64,000 nucleotides of DNA from Flavobacterium hibisci (GTDB lineage Bacteria > Bacteroidota > Bacteroidia > Flavobacteriales > Flavobacteriaceae): NCBI RefSeq assembly GCF_020026925.1, contig NZ_JAIQDW010000002.1:62001-126000 (forward strand), in the 5' to 3' direction. The stretch's first letter is position 1. Every line of letters begins with the position of its first letter. Below the pieces are notes generated by a model, which saw only the letters and a program-made list of their open reading frames with translations, was not told the origin of the DNA and searched no databases. The position numbers and the translations under genes are program-made. Below are positions 16,611-24,749 of this stretch, piece after piece.

Positions 16611-16892
16611 ATGAAAAATCAAGTTAATTCTATTTACAAACAAGCAGAACGCTTTGCTGAGATAACTAAAAAAAATATTATCAGCGGTAATATCGTTCGG
16701 GCAAAAAAGTGCCTGGCACTTGCTGAACGGTTATTTGTAACAGGAAGCATCGAAACTAAAAATGCGATTTCAAACGTGTACATTTTTTCCGTTTCGTCTT
16801 TTATGGAAATGCGCCACTGCAATATTTCGCATCTTTTTCCACAAACGCTTAAAGCAGAATATATCAGACAAGTTAATACTTCTGGAGTCTAA
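16611..16892 (+). CDS. Conserved hypothetical protein upstream of kdp
   Basis: A 93-residue cytoplasmic protein with no signal or membrane segment. It is predicted mostly helical (VNSIYKQAERFAEITKKNIISGNIVRAKKCLALAERLF) and ends in SSFMEMRHCNISHLFPQTLKAEYIRQVNTSGV. I recognise the tail pattern as recurring beside kdp genes in Bacteroidota, but I cannot give it a function. The alternation of basic and hydrophobic residues would suit a small binding or regulatory partner. The gene is 113 bp upstream of the first kdp micro-ORF. The spacer before it contains a long palindromic repeat, and a 65-codon ORF overlapping that repeat is not considered real. Confidence 0.7.
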   Translation: MKNQVNSIYKQAERFAEITKKNIISGNIVRAKKCLALAERLFVTGSIETKNAISNVYIFSVSSFMEMRHCNISHLFPQTLKAEYIRQVNTSGV

Positions 16893-16894
16893 TG

Positions 16895-16995
16895 ATGAAA
16901 AATGTAATCTGTAAAATGTCAAATGTCTTTCCGTTTACTTTTCACATTACTCAGATTACATCATCTAACAAATAACATTTTACATCTCACAATAA
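16895..16995. repeat. TGTAAAATGT-type spacer repeat 1
   Basis: An A+T-rich imperfect inverted repeat: AATGTAATCTGTAAAATG on the left and CAGATTACATCATC plus ACATTTTACATCTCAC on the right. It fills the gap between the 93-aa gene and the 27-aa micro-ORF. Similar sequence lies in the next spacers of the cluster (17174-17277, 19120-19162, 21251-21336, 23331-23406). Confidence 0.75.
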
Positions 16996-17005
16996 AAACA
17001 ATTTT

Positions 17006-17089
17006 ATGATCACTTTTCTTTTACTTGCATTGGCCGTTTTGCTCTTTGCCATTTGTTTCCTCTCCGTTGAATTCTTTGAAAAAATCTAA
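17006..17089 (+). CDS. 27-aa single-span membrane micropeptide (KdpF-like, tandem to kdpF)
   Basis: ATG 17006 to TAA 17087-17089 encodes MITFLLLALAVLLFAICFLS followed by VEFFEKI. This is one transmembrane span with a short charged C-terminus, the same plan as KdpF. It is 3 bp upstream of the kdpF ATG, in the kdp direction. Bacteroidota kdp operons are poorly annotated for genes of this size. It could be a second KdpF paralogue or another small regulator of the pump; identity is inferred from position and form only. Confidence 0.6.
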   Translation: MITFLLLALAVLLFAICFLSVEFFEKI

Positions 17090-17092
17090 ATC

Positions 17093-17170
17093 ATGACTGC
17101 ACTCTTCATCGTTTCAATTGCCGTTTTCGTGTATTTGGTTTATGTATTAATTAAACCTGAAAAATTTTAA
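17093..17170 (+). CDS. kdpF: K+-transporting ATPase small subunit KdpF
   Basis: A 25-residue ORF, MTALFIVSIAVFVYLVYVLI then KPEKF. The single membrane helix ending in a Y-x-L-[IL]-x-P-E-[KR]-F motif is the KdpF signature. KdpF stabilises the KdpFABC complex in the inner membrane. It lies between the 27-aa micro-ORF and kdpA, with a repeat-filled 109-bp gap to kdpA. Confidence 0.85.
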   Translation: MTALFIVSIAVFVYLVYVLIKPEKF

Positions 17171-17173
17171 ATC

Positions 17174-17277
17174 ATGTAAAAAGTTAAAAGTGAAATGTTA
17201 GAGGTCTTCATTTTACAAATCACATTTCACTTTTTACAGCTTCACATCTCACTTTTTACAATCAACAACTCACAATA
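17174..17277. repeat. TGTAAAATGT-type spacer repeat 2
   Basis: GTAAAAAGTTAAAAGTGAAATG on one side and CATTTCACTTTTTACA on the other form an imperfect palindrome, followed by the related CACATCTCACTTTTTACA. It occupies nearly the whole kdpF-kdpA spacer and ends a few bases before the kdpA start. Confidence 0.75.
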
Positions 17278-17279
17278 TT

Positions 17280-19001
17280 ATGAATACAGAATTACTAGGT
17301 GTCATAGGTATTTTTCTCCTCACTATTATTTTAGCGATTCCCTTCGGAAAATATATTGCTAAAGTATTTTTAGGAAATAAAACACTTCTTGACCCGATTT
17401 TCAATCCGCTTGAAAAATTTATTTTTAAAATAAGCGGTATCAATCCAGCCGAAGAAATGAACTGGAAACAGCATTTAAAAGCACTTTTAAGTATTAATAT
17501 GCTTTGGTTTTTTCTTTGCTTTTTTGTCTTGATGTTACAGGGTTCATTATTCTTAAATCCGGATAATAATCCTAATATGTCGCCCGATTTGGCTTTTAAT
17601 ACCGCCATTTCGTTTTTAGTGAACTGTAATCTCCAGCATTATTCAGGCGAAAGTGGCGTTTCGTACCTATCGCAAATGGTGCTGATGTTTTTGCAATTTG
17701 TTTCTGCTGGTGTCGGAATTGCCGCTGCTGTAATGGTTTTTACCGCTATGCGCGAAAGAACAACTGACAAACTAGGGAATTTTTACAACTATTTTGTAAA
17801 AAGCTCTACTCGTATTTTATTACCGCTTTCTGCAATCGTGGCAATCGCTTTGGTTTTTAGCGGAACGCCTATGACTTTTGAAGGAAAAGATGCGATTACC
17901 ACTTTACAAGGCGATCATGTAGAAGTTTCCCGCGGACCTGCAGCTGCTTTCGTTGCTATCAAACATATTGGTACTAACGGCGGTGGATTCTTCGGAGCCA
18001 ACTCTGCCCATCCTTTAGAAAATCCAACTTATTTTACAAATGCGGTTGAACTTTGGGCACAGCTTATTGTACCATTTGCAATGATTTTTGCACTTGGATT
18101 TTTCCTAAACAAAAGAAAATTTTCTTATATCATTTTTGGTGTAATGACCGTTGGATTTTTACTCTTGGTAATTCCAACAATTTCATCAGAACTTAACGGA
18201 AATCCAGCCATCACAAAAATGGGAATTGCACAGACAACCGGAGCAATGGAAGGAAAAGAAGTCCGTTTTGGTCCGGCAATTTCAGGTTTCTGGAGTATTG
18301 CTACAACGATAATTTCTACTGGTTCTGTAAACAGTATGCACGATAGCGCGATACCAATTTCGGGAGCGATGCAATTATTGGCGATGATGGTCAATGCTTT
18401 TTATGGCGGATGCGGTGTTGGTTACCTCAACTTTTACATTTTCATTATTCTGGCTGTATTTATTTCGGGTTTAATGGTTGGGCGAACTCCTGAATTTCTC
18501 GGAAAGAAAATTGAAGCCCGGGAAGTAAAAATTGCTGCTTTTATTGCCATTCTTCATCCTTTGTTAATTTTAGCCGGAACAGCTTTGGCTTCTTATTTTG
18601 CTGCGAATGATACTGCAATGGGTTACTGGTTCAGCGGAAATGCAATGGGCTGGCTGAACAATCCCGGCAATCATGGTTTCTCTGAAATGTTATACGAATA
18701 TACTTCAAGCGCTGCTAACAACGGTTCTGGTTTTGAAGGTTTAGGAGATAATAATCCGTTTTGGAATATCTCTACAGGAATTATTTTACTGTTAAGCCGT
18801 TTCATTCCAATCATCGGACCTTTGGCAATCGCTGGTTTATTAGCAAACAAAAAATACATTCCGGAAAGCGCAGGAACTTTAAAAACAGATACAACAATTT
18901 TCGGAATCATGATTTTTGCTGTGATTGCTATTATTGCTGCTTTATCTTTCTTTCCAGCTTTGGCTCTTGGACCTTTAGCAGAATATTTTACACTGAAATA
19001 A
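17280..19001 (+). CDS. kdpA: K+-transporting ATPase subunit KdpA
   Basis: The K+-selective channel-like subunit of the high-affinity KdpFABC pump. It has 573 residues (E. coli 557) and about ten membrane spans. The four pore-loop regions are visible: NCNLQHYSGESGVSYLSQM, GTNGGGFFGANSAHPLENPT, NAFYGGCGVGYLNFY and SSAANNGSGFEGLGDNNPF, with the glycines that line the selectivity filter. The N-terminus MNTELLGVIGIFLLTIILAIPFGKYIAKVF is normal for the family. The gene follows kdpF and is separated from kdpB by a 161-bp spacer with an inverted repeat. Confidence 0.96.
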   Translation: MNTELLGVIGIFLLTIILAIPFGKYIAKVFLGNKTLLDPIFNPLEKFIFKISGINPAEEMNWKQHLKALLSINMLWFFLCFFVLMLQGSLFLNPDNNPNMSPDLAFNTAISFLVNCNLQHYSGESGVSYLSQMVLMFLQFVSAGVGIAAAVMVFTAMRERTTDKLGNFYNYFVKSSTRILLPLSAIVAIALVFSGTPMTFEGKDAITTLQGDHVEVSRGPAAAFVAIKHIGTNGGGFFGANSAHPLENPTYFTNAVELWAQLIVPFAMIFALGFFLNKRKFSYIIFGVMTVGFLLLVIPTISSELNGNPAITKMGIAQTTGAMEGKEVRFGPAISGFWSIATTIISTGSVNSMHDSAIPISGAMQLLAMMVNAFYGGCGVGYLNFYIFIILAVFISGLMVGRTPEFLGKKIEAREVKIAAFIAILHPLLILAGTALASYFAANDTAMGYWFSGNAMGWLNNPGNHGFSEMLYEYTSSAANNGSGFEGLGDNNPFWNISTGIILLLSRFIPIIGPLAIAGLLANKKYIPESAGTLKTDTTIFGIMIFAVIAIIAALSFFPALALGPLAEYFTLK

Positions 19002-19018
19002 TGTTCTTTAATTAGATA

Positions 19019-19099
19019 AACATAGCCCAAGGTTTCAACCTTGGGGACAAAGATTGCGATATACGTTGCGACCCAACGGTTGAAACAGTGGGCTATGTT
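19019..19099. repeat. AACATAGCCCA inverted repeat between kdpA and kdpB
   Basis: 19019-19045 is the inverted copy of 19072-19099 with few mismatches: the arms begin AACATAGCCCA and end TGGGCTATGTT, with the inner palindrome AAGGTTTCAACCTT. 26 bp lie between arms. A folded RNA hairpin is possible. A short TGTAAAATGT-type stretch (19120-19162) follows before kdpB. Confidence 0.85.
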
Positions 19100-19162
19100 C
19101 TATAATTGGTGCGTTTGTTTCGCATAACATTTAACAAATAACATTTAACTTTTTACAAGAAA

Positions 19163-21250
19163 ATGACAACTAATAAATCCACATCATTATTTGAAAGCCA
19201 GCAGGTAAAAGAAGCTTTACTGCAGTCTTTTGTGAAGCTGAATCCAAAAATGATGATTAAAAATCCGGTAATGTTTACCGTAGAAATCGGGACTGCGATT
19301 ATGTTTGCGGTTTGTGTTTCCATCTTGATGGGCGCAAACGATCAGGGCAGTTTTATTTACAATTTAATTGTTTTCTTAATCTTACTCGCCACACTTTTGT
19401 TTGCCAATTTCGCGGAAGCTATTGCCGAAGCCAGAGGAAAAGCACAAGCCGACAGTTTACGAAAAACCCGTGAAGAAACTCCTGCAAAATTGGTGAAAAG
19501 TGAAAAGTCAAATGTGGCAGGTCAGCCAGATACATTTCACATTTTACAAATTTCATCCTCACAATTAAAAAAGAACGATATTTTTATTTGCGAAGCGGGC
19601 GATTTAATTGCTGCCGATGGTGAAATTATTGAAGGTCTGGCAACAATTGACGAAAGCGCCATTACCGGAGAAAGTGCGCCAGTGATTCGTGAAGCGGGCG
19701 GAGACAAATCGTCTGTAACAGGAGGAACAAAAGTTTTATCTGATAAAATCAAAGTAAAAGTAACCTCTGAACCTGGCGAAAGCTTTTTGGATAAAATGAT
19801 TGCTTTGGTTGAAGGTGCAAGCCGTCAGAAAACGCCAAACGAAATTGCATTGACTATTCTGTTAGCGGCTTTTACGTTAATATTTATTATTGTCTGCGTG
19901 ACATTGAAACCGTTTGCTGATTATGCAAATGCACCCATTACAATTGCTGCTTTTATCTCCCTTTTCGTTTGTTTGATTCCGACTACAATCGGCGGATTAC
20001 TTTCTGCGATTGGGATTGCGGGAATGGACAGAGCTTTACATGCCAACGTAATTACCAAATCAGGAAAAGCGGTTGAAACTGCGGGAGATATTGATGTTTT
20101 ACTTTTGGATAAAACCGGAACGATCACTATTGGAAATAGAAAAGCAACGAATTTTTATCCAACAAAAGGAATCTCTTTTGATGATTTCGTAAAATCTGCT
20201 GTTTTGAGTTCACTTGCTGATGATACGCCAGAAGGGAAAAGTATTTTGGAACTTAGTAAGATGTTAGATGTAAATAGTAAAATGGAATCCGACATTTCAC
20301 GTCTCACAGACAACATTTCACAAACCATAAAATTTACTGCTGAAACCAGAACTTCGGGTGTGATTTTAAAAGACGGAACCAACATCCGAAAAGGTGCGCA
20401 AGACGCCGCTAAAAAAATCGCAGAACAAGCAGGAAATACTTTTCCTGAAGATACTTTGCAACAGGTAATCACGATTTCTTCTAACGGAGGAACACCTTTA
20501 GTTGTTATTAAAAATAACGAAATTCAAGGCGTTATCGAATTGCAGGATATCATTAAAGCCGGAATGAAGGAACGTTTTGAGCGCTTACGCCGAATGGGAA
20601 TCAAAACGGTTATGGTTACGGGAGATAATCCCTTAACTGCCAAATTTATTGCCAAAGCAGCAGGAGTTGATGATTTTATTGCCGAAGCAAAACCGGAGGA
20701 TAAAATGAACTACATCAGAAAAGAACAAGCCGAAGGACGTCTCGTTGCCATGATGGGAGATGGAACAAACGACGCTCCTGCCCTAGCTCAAGCCAACGTA
20801 GGTGTTGCCATGAACAGCGGAACACAAGCCGCGAAAGAAGCCGGAAATATGGTTGATTTGGATAACGATCCAACCAAACTTATTGAAATTGTAGAAATCG
20901 GAAAACAGCTTTTAATGACCCGCGGAACGTTAACTACTTTTTCAATCGCGAATGACGTTGCTAAGTATTTTGCGATTGTTCCGGCACTTTTTATTACTGC
21001 GATTCCGGCATTACAAGGTTTAAACATTATGCATTTGCACAGTCCGGAAAGTGCCATTTTATCGGCTGTGATTTTTAACGCGATTATCATTCCGATTTTG
21101 ATTCCGCTAGCATTGAAAGGTGTCGAATACCGTCCTATTGGAGCGAGTGCGATCTTAAAACGTAATCTTTTGATTTATGGCCTTGGTGGTTTGATAGTTC
21201 CTTTTATTGGAATAAAAGTCATTGATCTACTCGTAACACTTTTTATTTAG
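19163..21250 (+). CDS. kdpB: K+-transporting ATPase subunit KdpB (P-type ATPase)
   Basis: The ATP-hydrolysing subunit of KdpFABC, 695 residues (E. coli 682). Motifs in order: actuator [12 protein letters not shown] (TGES at 168-171; Ser171 corresponds to the inhibitory phosphoserine site of E. coli KdpB), phosphorylation site LDKTGTI (Asp316), nucleotide-domain [10 protein letters not shown] and [41 protein letters not shown], and [22 protein letters not shown]. Two stretches look longer than in E. coli KdpB, at about 108-132 and 367-389. Their DNA (19494-19558 and 20262-20330) resembles the operon's spacer repeats (SEKSN...TFHILQIS and [16 protein letters not shown]). Reading frame and motifs are intact, so the pump should be functional. 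Confidence 0.96.
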   Translation: MTTNKSTSLFESQQVKEALLQSFVKLNPKMMIKNPVMFTVEIGTAIMFAVCVSILMGANDQGSFIYNLIVFLILLATLLFANFAEAIAEARGKAQADSLRKTREETPAKLVKSEKSNVAGQPDTFHILQISSSQLKKNDIFICEAGDLIAADGEIIEGLATIDESAITGESAPVIREAGGDKSSVTGGTKVLSDKIKVKVTSEPGESFLDKMIALVEGASRQKTPNEIALTILLAAFTLIFIIVCVTLKPFADYANAPITIAAFISLFVCLIPTTIGGLLSAIGIAGMDRALHANVITKSGKAVETAGDIDVLLLDKTGTITIGNRKATNFYPTKGISFDDFVKSAVLSSLADDTPEGKSILELSKMLDVNSKMESDISRLTDNISQTIKFTAETRTSGVILKDGTNIRKGAQDAAKKIAEQAGNTFPEDTLQQVITISSNGGTPLVVIKNNEIQGVIELQDIIKAGMKERFERLRRMGIKTVMVTGDNPLTAKFIAKAAGVDDFIAEAKPEDKMNYIRKEQAEGRLVAMMGDGTNDAPALAQANVGVAMNSGTQAAKEAGNMVDLDNDPTKLIEIVEIGKQLLMTRGTLTTFSIANDVAKYFAIVPALFITAIPALQGLNIMHLHSPESAILSAVIFNAIIIPILIPLALKGVEYRPIGASAILKRNLLIYGLGGLIVPFIGIKVIDLLVTLFI

Positions 21251-21336
21251 TGAAATGTGATTTGTAAAATGTAAAATCAAAAACACAGATAACAATTTAC
21301 AAATCACTTTTTACATCTAACATTTTACACAAAAAC
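21251..21336. repeat. TGTAAAATGT-type spacer repeat 3
   Basis: GTGATTTGTAAAATG on the left is matched by TTTACAAATCACTTTTTACA on the right, followed by CATCTAACATTTTACAC. It occupies the whole kdpB-kdpC spacer. Confidence 0.75.
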
Positions 21337-21888
21337 ATGAAAACAATATTTTCAATCCTAAAACTTACTGCGGTTACTTTAGTCTTATTAGCAGTTATTT
21401 ATCCTCTTGCGATTTACGGAATCGCACAATTAGCTCCTAATCAAGGAAAAGGAGAAACTATTTCGGTTAACGGAAGAGTGGTTGGTTATCAAAAAATCGG
21501 ACAAAAGTTCGATAAATCAAATTATTTCTGGGGAAGACCTTCGGCTGTAGATTACAATGCAGCGGGAAGTGCCGGAAGTAATAAAGGTCCGAGCAACGCT
21601 GAGTATTTAGCTTTGGTTCAAAAAAGAATTGATACTTTTTTAGTGGTTCATCCTTATTTGAAAAAATCTGAGATTCCGGCCGATATGGTTACCGCTTCAG
21701 GAAGTGGTTTAGATCCGAATATTTCTCCGCAAGGCGCTTTGGTTCAGGTTAAACGTGTCGCTAAAGAAAGAAATTTAGCTGAAGCTAAAGTAAAAGCTTT
21801 GGTAGAATCTAAAATTAATACGGCTGTTGTTGGTCCTGAAACTGTGAATGTTTTGGAATTGAATGTGGCTTTGTATAAGCTTCGCTAA
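21337..21888 (+). CDS. kdpC: K+-transporting ATPase subunit KdpC
   Basis: A 183-residue subunit with one N-terminal membrane span (ILKLTAVTLVLLAVIYPLAIYGIAQL) and a periplasmic domain. Family segments are GRVVGYQKIGQKFDKSNYFWGRPSAVDYNAAGSAGSN, VTASGSGLDPNISPQGALVQVKRVAKER and VNVLELNVALYKL. It stabilises the KdpA-KdpB contact. Its length is near the E. coli protein (190). A repeat-filled gap of 365 bp follows, then the porin gene. Confidence 0.95.
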   Translation: MKTIFSILKLTAVTLVLLAVIYPLAIYGIAQLAPNQGKGETISVNGRVVGYQKIGQKFDKSNYFWGRPSAVDYNAAGSAGSNKGPSNAEYLALVQKRIDTFLVVHPYLKKSEIPADMVTASGSGLDPNISPQGALVQVKRVAKERNLAEAKVKALVESKINTAVVGPETVNVLELNVALYKLR

Positions 21889-21915
21889 AAGATGCTAAGG
21901 TTCTAAGTTTTTTCT

Positions 21916-21943
21916 CCTGCAAGGTTTTCGAAACCTTGTAGGT
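21916..21943. repeat. CCTGCAAGG-family repeat, single arm
   Basis: CCTGCAAGGTTTTCGAAACC and the following TTGTAGGT match one arm of the repeat at 16343-16435 with one base changed. It is itself palindromic (AAGGTTTTCGAAACCTT). Confidence 0.8.
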
Positions 21944-21962
21944 ATGACTTTGACACACCGTT

Positions 21963-22066
21963 TGGCATCCCAAGGAACGAGGGATCTCCGCAAGAAGCTC
22001 CATATCGTGAATTGCCAATTTTTGTCGAGTTACTTGCGGAGATCCTTCCTTCGTCAGGATGACATA
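21963..22066. repeat. TTGCGGAGATCC inverted repeat downstream of kdpC
   Basis: The left arm 21963-21994 (GGATCTCCGCAAG at its inner end) is an imperfect inverted copy of the right arm 22033-22066 (CTTGCGGAGATCC at its start, AGGATGACA at its end). The outer ends resemble the CTTCGTC...ATGACA ends of the elements at 11477 and 11945, which suggests a related family. Confidence 0.8.
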
Positions 22067-22116
22067 AAATGAGAATAAAAATAATATCTACAAAACACCT
22101 TTTTACCCCAAATGCC

Positions 22117-22197
22117 TTAGCCCCGATAGTAGTGAAAATCCTTTTTCTGGCTCCTTTAGCCAGGAAAAGATTGAAACGTATAGCGGGATTAGCTCCT
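22117..22197. repeat. TTAGCCC-type structured repeat, copy 1
   Basis: It begins TTAGCCCCGATAG, holds a central hairpin (CTGGCTCCTTTAGCCAG, 22147-22163) and ends AACGTATAGCGGGATTAGCT. The same layout recurs at 29548-29626. With its neighbours it fills the kdpC-porin gap (21889-22253), where no gene is seen; a 60-codon ORF here lies in the repeat and is not called. Confidence 0.8.
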
Positions 22198-22253
22198 AAA
22201 AAATCTACTTATAAATTAATTACCCTTTTTGGGTTTGAATACCACAATTAACA

Positions 22254-23330
22254 ATGAAAAAAATACTACTTACTGCTTTAATCGCTTTTGGTTTTGGCAA
22301 TTTACACGCACAGTCAGCATCTAAAAGTACGTTTAATTTTTCTGGATATGTTGATGTTTATTACAGTTATGATTTTGCAAAACCTGAAGATCATACCCGG
22401 CCGGGATTTTTTTACAGTTATAATAAAAGTAATGAAGTGAACCTAAATATGGGAATGGCAAAAGTGAATTATTCTACAGTCAATATCCGAGGAAATTTTG
22501 CTTTGATGGCGGGAACTTATGCACAATATAATATGTCGGCCGAACAACATTTATTGCAAAATATTTATGAAGCGAATGTTGGTGTGAAAATTTCTTCGAA
22601 ACATAATTTATGGATTGACGCTGGAATTATGCCTTCGCATATTGGTTTTGAAAGCGCGATTGGAAAAGATTGTGCGACGCTTACGCGAAGTATTCTTGCC
22701 GAAAATTCTCCTTATTATGAAACGGGCATAAAAATTGGCTACACTTCTGAATCTGGAAAATGGTATTTGGCGGGAATGTATTTGAATGGCTGGCAGAGAA
22801 TCGAAAAAGTAGAAGGAAACCAGACTCCGGCTTTTGGAACTCAGGTTACTTTTAAGCCTTCGGACAAAGTGACGTTGAACTGGAGCACTTATGTTGGGAA
22901 TGAGCAACCAGATATTGAAAAAAAATGGCGCTATTTTAATGATTTCTATGGGCAATTTAAGTTAACCGAAAAAACAAATATTACAGCTGGTTTTGATGTT
23001 GGTTCTCAGCAATCGGCTAAAAATAGTAACAAATATGATACATGGTTTTCGCCTGTTTTGATTCTGCAATACAAACCAACAGATAAAATTCAGTTGGCCG
23101 CGCGAGGTGAATATTACAGTGATGAAAAAGGTGTAATTATCGCAACAGAAACCTCAAACGGATTTAAAACCTACGGATTTTCAGCTAACTTTGATTACTT
23201 AGTTTCTGATAATGTGATATTTAGAATCGAAGCCAGAAGTCTTTCGAGCAAAGATGAAATTTTTACCAAAAATAATCTGCCAACAGATACGAACACTTTT
23301 GTAACTACATCATTGGCAATTAGTTTCTAA
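22254..23330 (+). CDS. Outer-membrane beta-barrel porin within the kdp cluster
   Basis: A 358-residue protein with a signal peptide (MKKILLTALIAFGFGNLHAQ, cut after HAQ or nearby) and alternating hydrophobic/polar beta-strands throughout, ending in phenylalanine (FVTTSLAISF) as outer-membrane barrels do. NFSGYVDVYYSYDFAKP, LWIDAGIMPSHIGFESAIG and YYETGIKIGYTSESGKWYLAGMYLNGWQRI resemble the bbp2/OmpL-like putative porin family. It lies between kdpC and the kdpD-like gene, in the same direction, so it may supply the outer-membrane passage for K+ to the pump. Substrate is inferred from context only. Confidence 0.83.
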   Translation: MKKILLTALIAFGFGNLHAQSASKSTFNFSGYVDVYYSYDFAKPEDHTRPGFFYSYNKSNEVNLNMGMAKVNYSTVNIRGNFALMAGTYAQYNMSAEQHLLQNIYEANVGVKISSKHNLWIDAGIMPSHIGFESAIGKDCATLTRSILAENSPYYETGIKIGYTSESGKWYLAGMYLNGWQRIEKVEGNQTPAFGTQVTFKPSDKVTLNWSTYVGNEQPDIEKKWRYFNDFYGQFKLTEKTNITAGFDVGSQQSAKNSNKYDTWFSPVLILQYKPTDKIQLAARGEYYSDEKGVIIATETSNGFKTYGFSANFDYLVSDNVIFRIEARSLSSKDEIFTKNNLPTDTNTFVTTSLAISF

Positions 23331-23406
23331 TTATGTGAAATGGTTTCTGTAAAATGTAACATTCAATCATTTTACATTTTACAGAAAACTTCTTACTCTC
23401 AAAAAC
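23331..23406. repeat. TGTAAAATGT-type spacer repeat 4
   Basis: TTTCTGTAAAATGTAA on the left pairs with TTACATTTTACAGAAAAC on the right. It occupies the porin-kdpD spacer. Confidence 0.75.
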
Positions 23407-24528
23407 ATGGAAAACGAAAATAACGCACAGCACTTTCTGGATTTGATTCAGAAATCCCGAAAAGGAAAATTTAAAATCTACATTGGAATGAGCGCTGGTG
23501 TGGGCAAGACTTTCCGCATGCTTCAGGAAGCACATTCGTTATTACGAAACGGAATCGATGTGAAAATTGGTTATATCGAAACGCACATGCGAAAGGAAAC
23601 GCATGAGTTATTGTTTGGTCTTCCGATTATTCCGAGGCGGACTATTTTTTATAAAGGGAAGGAACTCCAGGAACTCGATGTTCAGGCAATTATAAATTTA
23701 CGTCCCGAAGTGGTTATTGTAGATGAATTGGCGCACACAAATGTAGAAGGAAGCAAAAACGAAAAACGCTGGCAGGATGTTTTGGAGATTCTCGAAGCAG
23801 GAATTAACGTGATTTCGGCTGTGAATATTCAGCATATTGAGAGTTTAAATGAGGATGTAAAACGGATTACCGGAATTGATGTTCAGGAAAGAATTCCGGA
23901 TAATGTTCTTAGAATTGCAGATGAAGTGGTGAATATAGATTTGACTTCGGAAGATTTGATTGCGCGTTTAAAGGAAGGTAAAATTTATACTCCGGATAAA
24001 ATTCAGACGGCGCTGTCCAATTTCTTTAAATCGGAGCAAATTCTACAATTGCGGGAATTGGCGTTGAAAGAAGTAGCGAGTCAGGTTGTTCGGAAAGTTG
24101 AAAATGAAGTACCTCAGCTTCATGCTTTACGCCATGAAAAACTTTTAGCATGCATAAGCAGTAATGATAAAACGGCTAAAATTGTGATTCGAAAAGCAGC
24201 CCGACTGGCCAGTTATTACAACGGAAGCTGGTATGTTTTGTATGTCGAAACGCCAGAGGAAACCCCTACACGAATTGCACTGGATAAACAAAGACATTTA
24301 ATTAATAACTTTAAACTCGCCGTACAATTGGGAGCGGAAGTGATAAAGCTGGAGAATGAAAATATTTCCAATGCAATTCTGAAAACTGTAGAAGAAAAAA
24401 AAATTACAACTGTCTGCATCGGAAAACCGCATTTGAATTTATTTAAAGTAATTTTGTCTACAACAATTTTCAGGCGTCTGCTTAATAAATTGTCTTTATC
24501 AAACGTTGATCTTGTTATACTGTCGTGA
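23407..24528 (+). CDS. kdpD: KdpD-type sensor protein lacking the kinase (KdpD domain plus USP domain)
   Basis: A 373-residue protein equal to the cytoplasmic N-terminal half of KdpD. The KdpD domain (about 20-230) has Walker A GMSAGVGKT (27-35), GYIETHMRKETHELLFGLP and VVIVDELAHTNVEGSKNEKRWQDV. A universal-stress-protein-like domain follows (about 245-373: KLLACISSNDKTAKIVIRKAARLA, TTVCIGKPHLN). The four membrane spans, HisKA and HATPase domains of full KdpD (~890 aa) are absent. It ends in a clean stop, and the downstream kinase has its own membrane and HAMP parts, so this is a split system rather than a frameshift. It probably reports K+ or nucleotide status to that kinase. The symbol is by homology to the N-terminal half only. 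Confidence 0.85.
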   Translation: MENENNAQHFLDLIQKSRKGKFKIYIGMSAGVGKTFRMLQEAHSLLRNGIDVKIGYIETHMRKETHELLFGLPIIPRRTIFYKGKELQELDVQAIINLRPEVVIVDELAHTNVEGSKNEKRWQDVLEILEAGINVISAVNIQHIESLNEDVKRITGIDVQERIPDNVLRIADEVVNIDLTSEDLIARLKEGKIYTPDKIQTALSNFFKSEQILQLRELALKEVASQVVRKVENEVPQLHALRHEKLLACISSNDKTAKIVIRKAARLASYYNGSWYVLYVETPEETPTRIALDKQRHLINNFKLAVQLGAEVIKLENENISNAILKTVEEKKITTVCIGKPHLNLFKVILSTTIFRRLLNKLSLSNVDLVILS

Positions 24529-24579
24529 AAGTTTTTAACCATATAAGTTATAGAAGTTCATTTAATTAGGGACGTTGAA

Positions 24580-24689
24580 GTTTAACCGCAAAGGAGCTAA
24601 GGTTTCGCAAAGCACGCAAAGGTTGATTAAAACTTTGCGCCCTTGCGACTTTGCGAGCAAAAAAACCTAGCGAACTTCGCAGTTAAAAA
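24580..24689. repeat. GCAAAG-rich inverted repeat between the KdpD-like and kinase genes
   Basis: The left part 24580-24622 (GTTTAACCGCAAAGGAGCTA...GCACGCAAAGG) is inversely repeated in 24633-24689 (CTTTGCGCCCTTGCGACTTTGCGAGC...GCAGTTAAA). The GC-richer GCAAAG units stand out from the A+T-rich surroundings. Confidence 0.8.
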
Positions 24690-24749
24690 AACTTCTAATA
24701 TTTCCTTACATAACTATATGGTTCAAAAAAAATTAAATGTTTTTATGAA

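Noticed and set aside
16417..16614. 65-codon ORF upstream of the 93-aa gene
   Set aside because: It begins inside a palindromic repeat, overlaps the next gene by 4 bp and has a low-complexity aromatic composition without family likeness.
16490..16620. Sigma-54 promoter before the kdp genes
   Set aside because: TTGGTACAAAG and TTTGGCATAAGG look like half sites, but no GC follows GG at a 10-bp distance, so the match fails.
22069..22251. 60-codon ORF before the porin gene
   Set aside because: It is almost wholly made of the structured repeat 22117-22197 and its flanks.
24529..24749. KdpD split as a frameshift or broken gene
   Set aside because: The sensor half ends cleanly, the spacer contains a repeat, and the downstream kinase has its own membrane spans, HAMP and PAS domains that KdpD lacks.
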